Assembly: GCA_030867875.1 (NCBI GenBank)
Contig: JAOWCC010000041.1
Span: forward strand, 177,218 to 241,217
DNA length: 64,000 bases
Reading direction: 5' to 3'
Origin: Actinernus sp. WN-2022
Lineage: Eukaryota; Cnidaria; Anthozoa; Actiniaria; Actinernidae
In this document: piece after piece, positions 1-12,160 of the stretch
Layout of the letters: every line of letters begins with the position of its first letter
How positions within the stretch are numbered: the stretch's first letter is position 1
Translations under genes and position numbers: made by a program
The notes under the pieces: generated by a model
What the model saw: the letters and a program-made list of their open reading frames with translations, nothing else
Database searches by the model: none
Told to the model about the DNA's origin: nothing

Positions 1-1078
1 GGAGGTAATTTTTTTAGCCTAGATTGGTAAGCAGTACCCCAACTCATTAATCCATAGTTTAAATAAGGGTATACAAGGGTATAATGTCTTAATTTACGGA
101 TAATTCCTATATTTTTTGCTAATTTATTGTTGACATGTTTTATTTGGTGATCCCAATTTAGGTGCTCATCTATATATACACCTAAGTATTTGATATATGT
201 TTTTTGTTCTATTTTGCAGGTTGTTATACTTATATGTGGCGATGTTATTAGCATGTAATTTGTCTTTTTAAAATTAATTGATAATTTATTGGCTGCACAG
301 TAGTTGAGTACATGGGTGAGCTCATCATTAATAACTGTTTCCAATTCACTTAAGTTATTGGATGAATAAAATAAATTGGTGTCATCAGCAAAGATTCTAA
401 ATGAAAACGTTTTTGATGAGTTTGGCAAATCGTTTATATATAAAAGGAAAAGTATAGGTCCTAGAGTAGACCCATGTGGAACACCACATATTACGTTTTT
501 CAAACTAGATTCAGTATTACCAATTTTCACGTACTGTTTTCTATTGTTTAAGTAGCTAGAGAACCATTCATGTGGGACTCCCCGAATTCCATATTTGTTG
601 ATTTTTGCAAGTAGTATGTCATGGTTGATCGTGTCAAAAGCTTTAGAAAAATCGAGGAAAATTCCACAGGTTATTTGTTTTTCATCTATAGCTGTTTTTA
701 GCTTTTCTATGATTTCCAAAATTGCTTGTTCGGTTGAGTGTCCTTTTCTGAATCCAAACTGGTAATTATATAATATTTTTGTTTTTCCAGAAAAAAAAAT
801 ATTTGGTTATACACAAGTCTTTCTAACACTTTACTAAAGGGAGAGAGAATGGCTATTGGCCTATAATTGCCTAGCTCTGTCACAATACCACTCTTAAATA
901 TGGGAGTTATCCTAGATATTTTAAAAATATCAGTTACTATTCCTGTTGATAATGACTCATTGTATATTTTTGTGAATATGATTGATAGGGGCTCACTTGC
1001 AAGCTTAATAAGTTTATTTGGGATATCAATGGATGTTTTATTTTCGTTCAAGGTAGCAAACATTGTAAAAACTTGAGA
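1..1078 (-). pseudogene. LINE ORF2 reverse transcriptase domain, partial
   Basis: The minus-strand reading includes the fingers motif NYRPIAILSPFSKVLERLV near 830-890, then GFRKGHSTEQAI near 730-760, and the palm motif FRIFADDTNLF around 376-405, where ADD is the metal-binding catalytic pair. The C-terminal thumb reads on to base 1. A run of A (about 789-797) coincides with a frameshift that breaks the domain between the first two motifs, and another shift lies between 1,063 and 1,180. The enzyme would copy element RNA at a nicked target. It is non-functional here because of the shifts. Confidence 0.88.
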
Positions 1079-1179
1079 TTCAGTAACAGGTGAGAGGAAA
1101 AAGCTTGAGGATGGTGAGTGAGTGATATACTGAATGGGGTTAATATTATTAGTATTAATTGTGTTAGCTAGAGTTGGGC

Positions 1180-2646
1180 CTACATTAATAAAAAATATAT
1201 TAAATTTCTCAGCAATGTCTGTTTGTTTAGTAAAAACACTATTTCCTTGTATGAACCTCGTAGGGTTCCTCGTAGGGTTCCCTTAGTCTTCCGTTTAATC
1301 AAAGTACCAATAAGTTTCCAAGTTGATTTTAGGTTGTCCTTACATTTTGAAAAATGGATATTGTAGTAATCTTTTTTGCTTTTACTTTTTAGGTGAATGA
1401 GCATGTTAGCATATTGCTTGTATTCATTAATTTTACATGGATTTTTACTAAGGAAATGTGTATGGTACATTTTTTGTTTCCTTTTTATTGATTTTAAGAT
1501 ACCATTTGTAATCCAAGGCTTTGTTAGTTGTTTTTTCTTTGATCGGGAAACATGTTTCATTGGAGCGTGTTTATTGACTATTTTTTTTATTGTGTTAATT
1601 GCATCTGTGGCTTTATCATTTATGTTTATATTTGGTACAAGGATGTCATCCCAGTTAATTAAGTTGATATCATGTAAGAATAGTTCACTATTAAATTTGG
1701 AATAGTCTCTAAAATACAGTTTACCATTTTATTTTATTTTTACTTGGGTATCAATTATACAGAATACTGGCAAGTGATCAGATATACCAATAGTTGCAAT
1801 ACCAGCAGTAATTTGGGAAATTGGAGAATTTGTATAGATATGGTCAATTAATGTTGAGGTATGATCAGTCAATCTTGTTGGTTTAGTGATAATAGGAAGA
1901 AAAGTATTAGTGTAGAGCATGTCTAAATACTCTTCAGTTTGAGAATGCATGTTGTATTTCAGAAAATCAATGTTCATATCACCTAAAATGTAGACTTGAT
2001 AGTTATTAAGGTTTAGTGTTTTAAATATTTTTTCTAGTTGATTAGTAAATTATGTGAGGTTAGAAGTTGGGTGCCTATATATGCATCCAACAATAATGTG
2101 TGATTTATTGTTACCAGGGTCAATTTGCAACCAGCATGATTCCACTAATTCCATATCAAATTTAATATCAGGTCTAGGAATAGTTTTTAAATTATTAGAC
2201 ACGTAGATACCTGCACCACCAGCATGTGTTAGTGATTCGGTGTGAAAAAAGTTGTAAGATTGGATGTCAATATTAGTTACTGAGTTTTCACTTAATTTGG
2301 TCTCTGTTAATGCTAGGATGTCAGGTTTAACATTTAAAGAGTATAATATATCCTCTAGAAGATTTATGTTTTTTTGTAGACTCCTTACATTGCAGTGTAA
2401 CATTGATAGAGATTTTGGTCCAGCTCTAACAAGTGCCTTGTTTAATTTAGAGGTTGAATAGTAGTCGGAGGTTGGCATAGACAACATTAAATCCGGATCA
2501 CTTTCATCGAATTTGTCCGGATTACAAAGTAAACTATATAAATCAAAATCTGAGTTAAGTTTAAAAGACCAGTTGCCAGTCATAGCATTAAATTCCTTAT
2601 CTGATAATGTATAGAATGGGAGATTACTTACTTGATTATCAGCCAT
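1180..2646 (-). pseudogene. LINE ORF2 N-terminus: endonuclease and linker, broken
   Basis: The frame opens at an ATG ending at 2,646. It shows the endonuclease signature LHCNVRSLQKNINLLE, then TETKLSENSV, GGAGIYVSNNL and IVGCIYRHP, and after an in-frame TAA (about 2,050) continues in the same frame with GDMNIDFLKYN and ISDHLPVFCII, whose SDH is the catalytic end of the APE fold. A second stop follows VKIK near 1,729. The linker KPWITNGILKSIKRKQ (1,460-1,510) is typical of the segment between endonuclease and RT. A 12-base direct duplication around 1,255-1,280 gives a repeated GTLR. The protein nicks DNA to prime reverse transcription in live relatives. Confidence 0.88.
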
Positions 2647-2752
2647 GTTAATGTTGACCTGTTGTGCACTTGTGGGTCAAGTGCTGTATACCGATGTACA
2701 TAAATGAAGAAATATTATAATGTTCATAAGTTCAGTTCTAATTAATACTTAA

Positions 2753-2985
2753 TTAATACTGTGCCTGGCTCTCAAGAAAGTTTTCAAACTCCTCATGGGT
2801 TTTGAAGGACAACGGACGAGAAGTATCAGACTCTCGCAGCATGATTCTGCCATTAACCGTCCAAACATATTTAAAATTATGGTATTTCTTGTACGTATGA
2901 ATACGACCAAAGAGGCGTTTTCTGTATGAAGTGAGGCTTTCATTAATATAGAGACAACGAAGACTAGAGCCCGTAAAAGGGCCTT
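2753..2985 (-). pseudogene. LINE ORF1 C-terminal tail
   Basis: One minus-strand frame reads INESLTSYRKRLFGRIHTYK, continues through KYVWTVNGRIMLRESD, and stops at a TAA at 2,753-2,755. Short ORF1 tails of this kind, with a KYVWT.NGRI core, precede the endonuclease ORF in animal LINEs. This match is from memory of the family, so I call it probable. Only about 76 residues remain. Upstream of about 2,985 the frame hits a stop and the similarity ends, which marks the 5' truncation point of the inserted copy. Confidence 0.6.
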
Positions 2986-3998
2986 AAAACCAGCTAATAA
3001 ATCTTATTTTCTATCTATTAAATGGCGCGGCAATCTGAGCGAACTAAGAAAAACGCGATCTTTCATTACCGATTTATTCGAGGCAAGATATGCAGAACGT
3101 CTTTGAAGGACTCTTTATTGACAAGAAAAAAGACAGTGTCCATTCAACGGAAAAATAGCAAGGAAAAATGCAATATTTCCTCGAAGGGCGCTTAATCTAA
3201 ATTTCACTTTCCGAAGGGGGCGCTTAATCTTGGATGGGTGCTTATTCGAGTGAGAGCGCTTACGTTTATTGGACGCGCAACTGTGAAATACCGTACTGAT
3301 GAGGATTGAAAAGTCAGGGGGAAAAAAATGTCAAAGTCAGGGAAAAGTCGGAATTTTATTAATCTGGTCAGGGAAATTCGAAATTTCCTGTTAAAGTCGG
3401 AATTTTATTTTTAGTTTGACACGACGGCCCCTCATGCCTCAAAGTATCTGTGAGGGGAGGCTACAGGTTTTGATGACTTTTATTTTGGACGAAGAATGTC
3501 GAACAGTCTTATTATGGTCGTCAGTGAAAATTGTTTTCTGGTCAGCGAAAAGTCAGGGAATTATTTTTTTCCTGATTGGTTGGCAACCATGCCGATAAAA
3601 TAAAAGTAATCAACAAGAACAATTATAACGTTTTCCACAGTCTGGGCTTTAAACGTTTTTACGGCAAGAGACACTTTGATACATTATGCACCAACCAGTC
3701 TTTATCTATATTCGTTTTGGGGGACGGGCCGGAGTGGGCGCTTAATAAAGGGAGGGAGCTTATTCGAGGAAATACGGTATCATACATGGATCAGAAGAAA
3801 AACGGCGCTTTTAACTATATCTATTTTTGTTATTCTGTAGGGTATTTTATCTTTCAATGTATGAGGATCACAAACTAGCTTGACTACTCGAGTCCATACT
3901 GCGGCAAATCCCTGTGCATGCGTCTCAGTATTAGTGATGGGTGCACGCATGTGCAAATTTCCCGCGCAATTTTTTTACGAAACCAAGACACAGCAACC
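2986..3998. other. Intergenic, no gene recognised
   Basis: There are short open frames but none with recognisable content. Between about 3,310 and 3,570 the phrase GTCAGGGAAA with nearby GGAATTTTA recurs several times, so part of this is a decayed low-order repeat. Confidence 0.5.
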
Positions 3999-4850
3999 AA
4001 AGACACAGGCAAGTTAATGCCCCAGTGCGATGCTGCTTTCTATGTTCACTAAGACTAAATAAAACATTTGACTTAAAATACGGGAGGCTCTTCCAAATTT
4101 ATAAGCAGCTAAAGACACAGGCAAGTCAATGCCCCAGTGCGATGCTGCTTTCTATCTTCACTAAGACTAAATAAAACATTTGACTTAAAATACGAGAGGC
4201 TCTTCCAAATTTATAATCAGCTAAAGACACAGGCAAGTCAATGCCCCAGTGCGATGCTGCTTTCTATGTTCACCAAGACTAAATAAAACATTTGACTTAA
4301 AATACGAGAGGCTCTTCCAAATTTATAATCAGCTAAAGACACAGGCAAGTCAATGCCCCAGTGCGATGCTGCTTTCTATGCACACTAAGACTAATTAAAA
4401 CATGTGACTTAAAATACTCGAGGCCCTTCCTAATTTTTTAGCAGCTTAAGACACAGGCAAGTCAATGCCTCAGTGCGATGCTACTCTCTATATGTACACT
4501 AAGACTAAATAAAACAATATGCGACTTAAAATACTAGAGGCCCTTCCTAATTTATAAACAGCTTAAGACACAGGCAACTCAATGTCCCAGTGCGATGCTG
4601 CTCTCTATATGTACACTAAGACTAAATAAAACAATATGCGACTTAAAATAATAGAGGCCCTTCCTAATTTATGAACAGCTTAAGACACGGACAAGTCAAT
4701 GCCCCAGTGCGATGCTACTCTCTATATGTACACTATGACTAAATAAAACAATATGCGACTTAAAATACTAGAGGCCCTTCCTAATTTATAGGCAGGGAAA
4801 AAGACACAGGCAAGTCAATGCCCCAGTGCGATGCTGCTTTCTATGTAAAC
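3999..4850. repeat. Tandem satellite, eight units of 112-118 bp
   Basis: Units begin with AAAGACACAGGCAAGTCAAT or a close variant at 3,999, 4,111, 4,223, 4,335, 4,447, 4,564, 4,681 and about 4,799. The first four steps are exactly 112 bases; later ones are 117-118 because of small insertions around TATATGTACAC and AACAATATGCGAC. Each unit ends in a TTCC.AATTTATAA segment. The first four units resemble each other more than the last four, so the array seems to have grown in two phases. No coding content. Confidence 0.93.
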
Positions 4851-5938
4851 TAAAACTCTATATTATATAATACTAGTGCCTTATAGAAGCCCTTCGTCCC
4901 ATGCTGCTCGTGCATGGTTCCCGCCATAAACGATTGAGTAAACGAGGCTATTAGCCTAAAACATCTCCGAGACTCGATCATATTTTGTTTGTCACAGGCC
5001 TCTTCCTGGGGTGTTTATAGGTAGGTCACTGGCGTTTGGCGGCTGATGCTTGAATAGCTCATTCTCCCGCGGTAGAATAATAAGTATAAATAAGAATAAT
5101 AAAAAGAATTCTCTTGGTCTTCGACGTCTTGTCCTGCCCTGGATGGCTCACTAAAGCTTGGTAATTTCCCGGTTCGTAATTATTGACCAATGCAACTATT
5201 GCTTCAGCAATCCTCCTAGCTCCAGTGAGGCCAAACAAGGTTCTGTTCAGCGCGAAGTTTTTGCCCGAACCAGTCTTCGGGTACAGACTCCCCATTTTGC
5301 CGCCACCAATACGCCGCATTCACAGAGCGAATTTCGTTCTTGAGATGTTCAAAAGACGTATTCTTCAGAAATTCCAACACTCTTCCCCACGTACGTTACT
5401 TGATAGAGCAAACCAGTGCTTTTTAGCTGTATGGGAGCGAAGCTGGAGCGGGAGATTATTCACATTTATCTCGCCCAAATAACCGGCTGCCCAGCTGACA
5501 GCTGACATTACACAAGGACAAAAACCAGCAAAATAAGCCAGCTTACTTTTAAATTTTCTTTTAATTGTTTTGTTTTTAATCCATGTGATCCATTGCCATG
5601 AGACAGTTCATTCAATTCTTGTTCAAGTTGTCTGAAGAAAAAACCTTGCTTAATGTACTAATTTTAAGAACTGCTGGAATTTAATTTTAAGCTAGCTGCA
5701 ATAGTTTTGTTCAGTTTTCTAGTTTTCGATTGTAAAGTTTATTTTGGAGATGTACAACAGTTAGTTATAAAACAACAAAGAGAGCAGCAAAGAGATAACT
5801 ATTTTATTGTTTTATTGTGCTTGATGAACTGCCTGAAATCAAACTTTGCTTGTGTCAGTGTCTAGAAATTGACCTTTTCCACAGGTTATAGCTATTTCAT
5901 CTGATATCCAGTCGCCTTTCTTTGAGATTTGGCTGTTC
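4851..5938. other. Intergenic, no gene recognised
   Basis: No protein family is recognisable on either strand. Open frames of 60-100 codons around 5,059-5,480 overlap on opposite strands and have no known motif. Confidence 0.4.
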
Positions 5939-6262
5939 AATTGCCCTATATCATTATGACGTCAAATCAAAACAATCTATTGTTTAAACGCTAAGTATCA
6001 CGGTCGTGGGAGGGGGACAAAACAGCAACAACACAAAGGAAATCGCTATCAAATGCATTTTGTAGAACGTAGAATAGCGGTAACAGCCACCAAATACGGT
6101 AAATATTGTGGGATAAACATTGATACAGCTGATATCTGGAAACCAGACAATTCGAAGTTAATTTTTCCTCAGCAGAGCAGATTTAGTTCAAAATTATATT
6201 GGTCATGTCGATTCTGTCCCCCTCATAAACAAGCCGTGACGTCATAATGATATAGGGCAATT
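5939..6262. mobile_element. MITE, 324 bp, with 26-bp perfect terminal inverted repeats
   Basis: AATTGCCCTATATCATTATG at 5,939, running on to TGACGTCA-type sequence at 5,964, is repeated in exact inverse at 6,237-6,262. A second, inner inverted pair (GAGGGGGACA near 6,008 and TGTCCCCCTC near 6,214) extends the arms. No transposase is encoded; the 64-codon open frame inside is not convincing. The size, perfect ends and lack of coding identify it as a miniature inverted-repeat element. The termini include the CRE-like palindrome TGACGTCA. Confidence 0.85.
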
Positions 6263-6396
6263 TAAAGCAGGATTTTTCAAATTTTCACTTGATCTCAAAC
6301 TCAAAGTAAACAAACTCGGTTCACCTGAGAGAACATCTGATTGTCTTTTTCAGTAAATTTCTAAGCCTAAGGGCATATTATAAACAAATAATAATA

Positions 6397-6510
6397 TAGC
6401 ACGATTTGTAGTGATATTTGGCATAAATACATATTTCAAAATTGTTCGTGGCACGATATTAACGAACAGTATTTATGCCAAATATCACTACAAGTACAAA
6501 TCATGCTACT
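6397..6510. repeat. Hairpin palindrome, about 114 bp
   Basis: GTGATATTTGGCATAAATAC (6,411-6,430) pairs with its inverse at 6,469-6,488, and the outer bases AGCACGATTTGTA pair imperfectly with TACAAATCATGCT. A small inner stem TGTTCGT/ACGAACA lies in the loop. It looks like a tiny foldback MITE or the joined ends of one. Confidence 0.75.
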
Positions 6511-7079
6511 AATACTAATTCGACGTTTTACATACGTTTTTCGATATTTACCCTTCCAGTTCGGTTTCTACGCCTTTTCATGAGAAATCATGTTATTCTT
6601 TTGACAGTTTCAACTCGGTTTCCTGTACCCTGCGAGCATTGGTTTTCTAATCTCCTTGCCCTTGCCCAGTTCGGCAGTTGGTTTCCTGAGTCACATCGCC
6701 ATATCTCGGTTTGTAAGTCATATCCATGCAGTTATTCTTTTGGCGATTTCAACTTTTTCTTATTGGTCGATCTCCATACAGTCACACCCAGTCCATTTCA
6801 GTGTTCCAAGTCGATGTTTGACTCCGGAGTCCGGGTTTGACTCTTTTTATAGTACAAAATGGCGACTGGAGAGAAATCCCATTCTCGCTCCCTGTTGAGG
6901 AGGTACTGGAAACGAGAATTAATTTAACGCATGCGCAAAAATGTTGCTGCATGGAACAAAAAAAAACAGCCTGCAGATTTAGACTCGGGCGATCACAGGT
7001 AGCCCGTGTAATCAGGTTTCATTCATATTATTTACTATTATTAGTAAATTAGTAATCAGTAATTAGTAATCAGATACAT
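6511..7079. other. Intergenic, no gene recognised
   Basis: The open frames here overlap one another in different phases and show no domain. Nothing else stands out. Confidence 0.4.
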
Positions 7080-7895
7080 GTGTGTTGGTGAACTTTTTTT
7101 TTATTATTATGCAAACATGACAAAAATTAATTGAGTAATAATAATTTTAATTATAAAAACATTAATATTGAAAACTACAGTTCTAATATAATAATGATAT
7201 CTATACTAAGAATCTCTGCTCACATATACATTGCATGTTCATGTTAATTCAAATCATAAGGGTTTTCAATGTTTTTAAGTTTTAGACTATCAATAATACT
7301 AATATGATTATAATTAATTGCATATTTATGTAAGTTGCATCTGAATCTTAAATTCAGAAACAGTTTACCATCTCAGAGCATCCATGAGCTTTATTTCATA
7401 GCAGACTTCATAGCCATTTCAAAAGGGGTCTACTTAATACAGAATACACATTTGGCATTTAAAAAGATATATATTTAAAAACTTGATTTTAAATGAACAT
7501 GCATGATCATAAGCAGAGATCCTTAGCATTGATATCATTATTATAATATAACTACTATTAATTAAGTGTTTCTTTAATTACATACTGTCTGATTGTTATT
7601 ACTATTATTACTAGGAGTTACCAATGGCTATTATGAAATAGAAGCCACTGGAAATATGTGCTTCATTCCAACATACTTCCCCACATTGCTTTCCTTTCCC
7701 AAATCAATTATTGTACTTACACAGACTGGACTATCACATTCATTCACTGGGCACCTAACCCTTCCCCCTCCTTCCTCAAAACTATTTAGAAAAAAGCTGA
7801 CCCTCTTCCTGCCTTGAATTGATCCCATTAGGTGCATTAGCATTTCAGAGATATACACGATTCACCTCTGAAATAAGATCACATAAAATAATACT

Positions 7896-8826
7896 TCAAA
7901 AACTCATGAATAATTAATGAGCATTTTGTCCAATCAGATGAAGCAAATCAGTCACGTGCATGCTCCTTTATACCTGATAAAATCTCATCATTCTAAAAGT
8001 CCCGCGGAGGGATTTGAATTCTGTCCCAGAGGGAAACGGGGTTAATGATTGAGACAATGGAATTTCTATTGATGTTTCAGCTTTCTCACTGAATTGCTAA
8101 TTAGGATGAACGTTTTATATAAAGAATATTAATGAACATGAAATTTTATATAAAGTTTCATCCTAATTAAGAATTCACTGATAAAGACCCAAAGATAGCA
8201 AAAAGTACACGGAACATAAGGTACCTAGATAATAAATTTTGCACTAAATTTACTAATATCAGCAGACTACCGAGATACACAGATAATATTTTTAAAATGA
8301 AGTTATCCAACTACCATTACTTGTTTACCGAGCCACTGTTTAGTTCCAATTATTAAACCAAACTCAAAGCCGTAAAATAATAAAAACGTGCATTAAACTT
8401 ACATATTTTGTGCCGGAGCCAAAAATTTAGAGTCTGCCGTCATGTCAGTCACATCGCTTTCCAAGTCTTGAACTTTATCGAGGTACACCACGACACCAAA
8501 TCCTTCAAGTGCAGATTCTACTTGCATTGCGAAACGCGGCTTCAAACAACATAGTATGGTAATTTCTTCATTTCATTCCCTTGAGATGTTCGTAATTGCA
8601 GGCGGTGATTACTCGAATATTTTGCATGGCGTTGTGAATACAAAGGTTCAATGGTTCATTAAGTAACCATTCCCTTGAGATGTGCGTCTTTCTTTCATTG
8701 CATTCTTAAAGCGTTTTTGAAGCCGTTTAAAACACTCACAGCACGTGTTTTATCAAGTCTAAAAATTCTCGGGCTTCGCCCTCGAATTTTTAAACTGGAT
8801 AAAACACTGCTGTTCGTGTTTTAAAC
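7896..8826. mobile_element. Insertion inside copy 1, ending in a 102-bp hairpin
   Basis: Copy 2 (27,600-27,650) runs straight through the point where copy 1 is split, so about 930 bases were gained here. A possible three-base duplication TAC flanks it; the exact ends are uncertain. The right end (8,725-8,826) is a palindrome: GTTTAAAACAC at the outside pairs with GTGTTTTAAAC, and the tip is CGGGCTTCGCCC. A 21-base phrase CATTCCCTTGAGATGT.CGT occurs twice (about 8,573 and 8,665). Another weak inverted pair (TTTTATATAAAG with AATTAGGATGAA) lies at 8,097-8,170. Confidence 0.6.
8403..8527 (-). CDS. Possible captured first exon, function unknown
   Basis: On the minus strand an ATG at 8,527-8,525 opens 41 codons that end at a consensus donor, AT|GTAAGT, at 8,402. 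The frame reads MQVESALEGFGVVVYLDKVQ and then acidic residues, and it has the look of real coding sequence rather than random AT-rich DNA. I do not recognise the family, and I see no following exon on the minus strand. It lies inside the inserted segment described above, so it could be a host exon carried by a transposon. Both the coding status and the start are tentative. Confidence 0.3.
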
Positions 8827-10150
8827 AGTACATAAAACAAGCAAATGACAACACATGATCTACCGTGCCTTTAAAATACGTTTACACAATTCATACAAAT
8901 TTCATTTAAAAAATCAAGCTAAGAAAACATGGTCACTTATTATTATTGACGTTTGTTAGATTAGCCTTTCACATCATTTCAGAAAATAATTTTCACTGAG
9001 TGTGCACACACTTCATAAAATTTGTATACTACAGATGTACAGAAAATGGGGCCATACAGGAAATGGCCACTAATTATCTGGGGTATCAAAACCAGAGCCA
9101 TGGCCAGGACTAGCATGCATCTACATTGTACTTATAACCTGAAATAGCCTTATACATGTATAGCCAGCCAGCTACACATACTATAATATTTGTATGTTAA
9201 CATACATTTGTTACTAAAGACATATTTACAGCTACTTTCAAAGTCCAAGCCAGTTACACTGAAAATTAATTAAACCTCTGCATTATGCTAATAATGTAGT
9301 TTAAGTGTTAAACTTCAAATGAAAAGAGGATCATGAAAGAGGAGCTGCCAAGTTTTTCAAACAAATTAACAATTATCTTTGTTATATATAAACTCAGCAA
9401 GATAGTAGAGGTTTCTGCTGCATTAAAAATACATTAAAGTAAATACTTTTTAAAAATAGTTTTAGTCCTTCCTGTTGTACCGTGTTCCAATTAAAAACAG
9501 GTTTACAATTAACACAGTTTATTTTCTAAAATAAAGTATACATGAAAAATGTAGATTTGTTCTCAAAAATGTGCATGTAGTTTGCTATAGAGGCTATTTA
9601 TATCTCTTTCAATTATCTTACACATGTATTTGTTTCACTTTGCTTGTGCTTGGGGAGAATAAAATGAAGATCAAGAGAAGTGATGGTGCTTGAAGAGTCA
9701 GTCTACACAGGCAAACATGCTCCTTTAGTCCAGATATTCAAAACATATTAAGTAAACACTGAGATAACTGGGAAGGGAAAGGTATACTATTGCAGACTTC
9801 CTTTTTGTGGGAAAACAACAAGAAATACTGTTTTGTGTAAAGCAAACAAAGGTTGGTTGAGAAAGTCCACATGCAGGCTCTTGATTTCTTACACCAACCA
9901 CCTCCCTTACAGAACTGCATACAAGTCCCATACAACATAATCAGTGTCACCTCTCTAACATGGATAAAATTAAATGCATTTACGGAAGTGACGTTTTTTA
10001 CGTCACTCGAAGTCCTCGCGGCTACTCGGTGGTGCATCGCGCAGAATGGCCTTTGTTCGAGGGACACTTTGAGATTTTGGACTACATTAAGGTCAACTAA
10101 TTATAATATTAATGAGTTAGAGGATTGCCCTACGATTGGCTTAAATAAAT

Positions 10151-10930
10151 GAGCTTTGGGAGTTGCTTGTCCCTAGCCGATCTCAAACGGAACGAGCTTT
10201 GGGAACTGCTAGTCCCAAGCCGATCTCAAGTGTGAAAGTCAATTCAATAGAAGTTCGTAAAACCAGGTAATGGAATGAAAGAGCCAAACAATAGTTTATC
10301 CACAAAACGACAAAGCCCTTCGGCTTAAACCTCATGCTCTCAATTTTTTCACAGCGTGTTCACATCGCATCGCAAATAAGTCTAAATACAGATTCTAGGA
10401 CATTGTAGCTTTAAAATGAGATGTTATTCAAGCTTATCCGTGCCCTAGAAGTCAAACAAAAACGGATTCACAAAATGACCCACAAAGAAACTGAGCAAGC
10501 TGTGTTCATGCATGACTCACGTCGAAACGGGGAAAAAGCCCGTCGGCAAAACGACAAACAGTGTTCAAACTCTTTCTCAATTTTCTCCCAATCGTGTTCA
10601 AATCGCATCGCAAATAAGTCTGAATACATATTTTTGGAAGATGTAGCTTTATAGTGAAATGTTATTCAAGCTTATCCGTATCCTAGAAGTCAAACAAAAT
10701 CGGATCCACAAAATCACCCACAAAGAAAGTTTAACTGAGCTAGTTGCCGAAGCGGTAAAAAAGCCGGTCGGCAAAACGGCTAGCAGCGTTCCAAGCCGTT
10801 CTCAATTTTCTCCCAGTCGTTTTCAAATCGCGTCGCAAATAAGTCTGAATAATGTAGCTTTAAAATGAGATGTTATTCAAGCTTATTCCTGTCCTAGAAG
10901 TCAAACAAAATCACCCAATGAAACTGAACT
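10151..10930. repeat. Tandem repeats: a 42-bp duplication and a 212-238 bp array
   Basis: GAGCTTTGGGA.TGCT.GTCCC plus AGCCGATCTCAA occurs twice (10,151 and 10,193). After it, units starting ATGTTATTCAAGCTTAT begin at 10,421, 10,659 and 10,871, with a partial unit before the first. Each contains TTCAAATCGCATCGCAAATA and AGTCAAACAAAA. Open frames of about 70-77 codons in the units share sequence only because the DNA is repeated. Confidence 0.85.
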
Positions 10931-12160
10931 GAGAATAGTATAGGCTCGATAAATTGGGGATAATTCCGCTCCAATTCTCAAACATCGGTGTTTTATAACA
11001 CAAACAATTCCCTTAAAGACTGGGATTCCAAATCCCTTTGCTCAAGAAGTACGAAAGTCGGTTGCTTAAAAGTTTACTCATGTGCTAACTGCTGAACTAT
11101 GGATTTATCTACGTCATAACTGCGCAGTTTTGTGTATTTCCCTCGTTCGTTTAAAGAGCTGCAGGAACTTATATCTTTAAAGCAATGGCGATGAACAGGC
11201 TCGGGAAAAGTGCAATCTTGAAACGGAGCTGCGATATTATTATCAGCCATGATAGACTTTTAGAATCAGAATGTTAATAATGTTGAGCTTCTCTTTTCTT
11301 GTGCTAATAAAACTGGTATCCAAGCAACTAAAATGCAGTTGATATATTTAGCTTGCTTTAAAGTTCCCGCTTCGCTTTCAGGATCTTAATCACCTCCCAT
11401 GGGACTCAACACCACGCTACTTGATAATTGTCAATAGATAAATCCGCTTCTACATACATTATCATAAGTGGCACGAAATGCCGTTTTAGTTTAACTTTTT
11501 ACATTTTTTTATCCAAGGTACAGGGTTTTTTCTAACCGTTTGGGAAGCTTGAAGAATCATTTTAAAGCTTATTTTAGGGTCTACAAGAAGCCGATTGAAA
11601 ATGACTTGTGCGTCTTATATTTCAGTAGAAATCGAGATCTGAATATTGGACTGAGCAGTTTTCCATACAAAATTCGGTCAAAACTCGCTTAGATTCAGAA
11701 GGCTAAGGTACAATGGTTTTTGAAAGATACAACTGAGGTCAATAGCTCTACTGATTTATGTGACCTTTAGCTTTAAAAAGCCGATTGAAAATGATTTTTT
11801 CTCCCAAAAATGAAGCTGCGAGAGCGCTTCAAACGTAAGCTAGTGGAAGCGTTTTCGCCATTTTCTTTGTATTTGAATCTCCCGCTCCTCATTAACTGGG
11901 CAATCGTTCAAGTACTTACGGGGACTTAATTATATTCAGAACTGGATATGTCCATTGATTCTGGGCGATGACTTAATTTCTTTATAGGATGCAGAAATGT
12001 GTTTTTCACATATTTCTTGTGTGTGAGGGATTAGTCGTATACAAATTCACGATGAAAGAAAAGGAGTGGAACGCTTTCTTTTCTTTGGAGATTTATTTAA
12101 TTAAGTTAGAACATGAGATAATTTACCGGCGTATGTCTGCCAAACCAAAAATTCGATATT
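10931..12160. other. Intergenic, no gene recognised
   Basis: No domain was seen on either strand. The phrase AAGCCGATTGAAAATGA occurs twice (near 11,590 and 11,778), a hint of an old duplication. Confidence 0.4.

Larger units (their letters stand above)
1..2985 (-). mobile_element. LINE (non-LTR retrotransposon), CR1/L2-like, decayed, runs off left edge
   Basis: Read on the minus strand, this stretch gives in order the tail of an ORF1-like protein (2,753-2,985), an apurinic-type endonuclease (about 1,729-2,646), a basic linker (1,180-1,560) and a reverse transcriptase (1-1,078). That order is the layout of APE-type LINEs. The 3' end lies left of base 1, so the tail and target duplication cannot be seen. 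The 5' end fades near 2,985, in the middle of ORF1, which fits 5' truncation. Several stops and frameshifts show that it is dead. The family (CR1, L2, Rex1 or Crack) is an inference from the style of the endonuclease and RT motifs. Confidence 0.9.
7080..9965 (+). mobile_element. Long non-autonomous element, copy 1 (interrupted)
   Basis: The segment is homologous, in inverse orientation, to 26,130-28,340. Matching landmarks include GTGTTGGTGAAC (7,082) with GTTCACCAACAC (28,304), the block CTGGGCACCTAACCCTTCCC (7,750) with its inverse near 27,770, and the outer block AGATCAAGAGAAGTGATGGT (9,669) with its inverse near 26,650. No open frame is shared, so it is non-coding. Compared with copy 2 it lacks one arm and carries a 0.93-kb insertion (about 7,896-8,826). 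Superfamily unknown. Confidence 0.75.

Noticed and set aside
5059..5319. 86-codon minus-strand frame
   Set aside because: No recognisable motif, an overlapping frame on the other strand, and no splice partner.
10421..10868. Two related 69-77 codon frames
   Set aside because: Similarity comes from the 212-238 bp tandem repeat.
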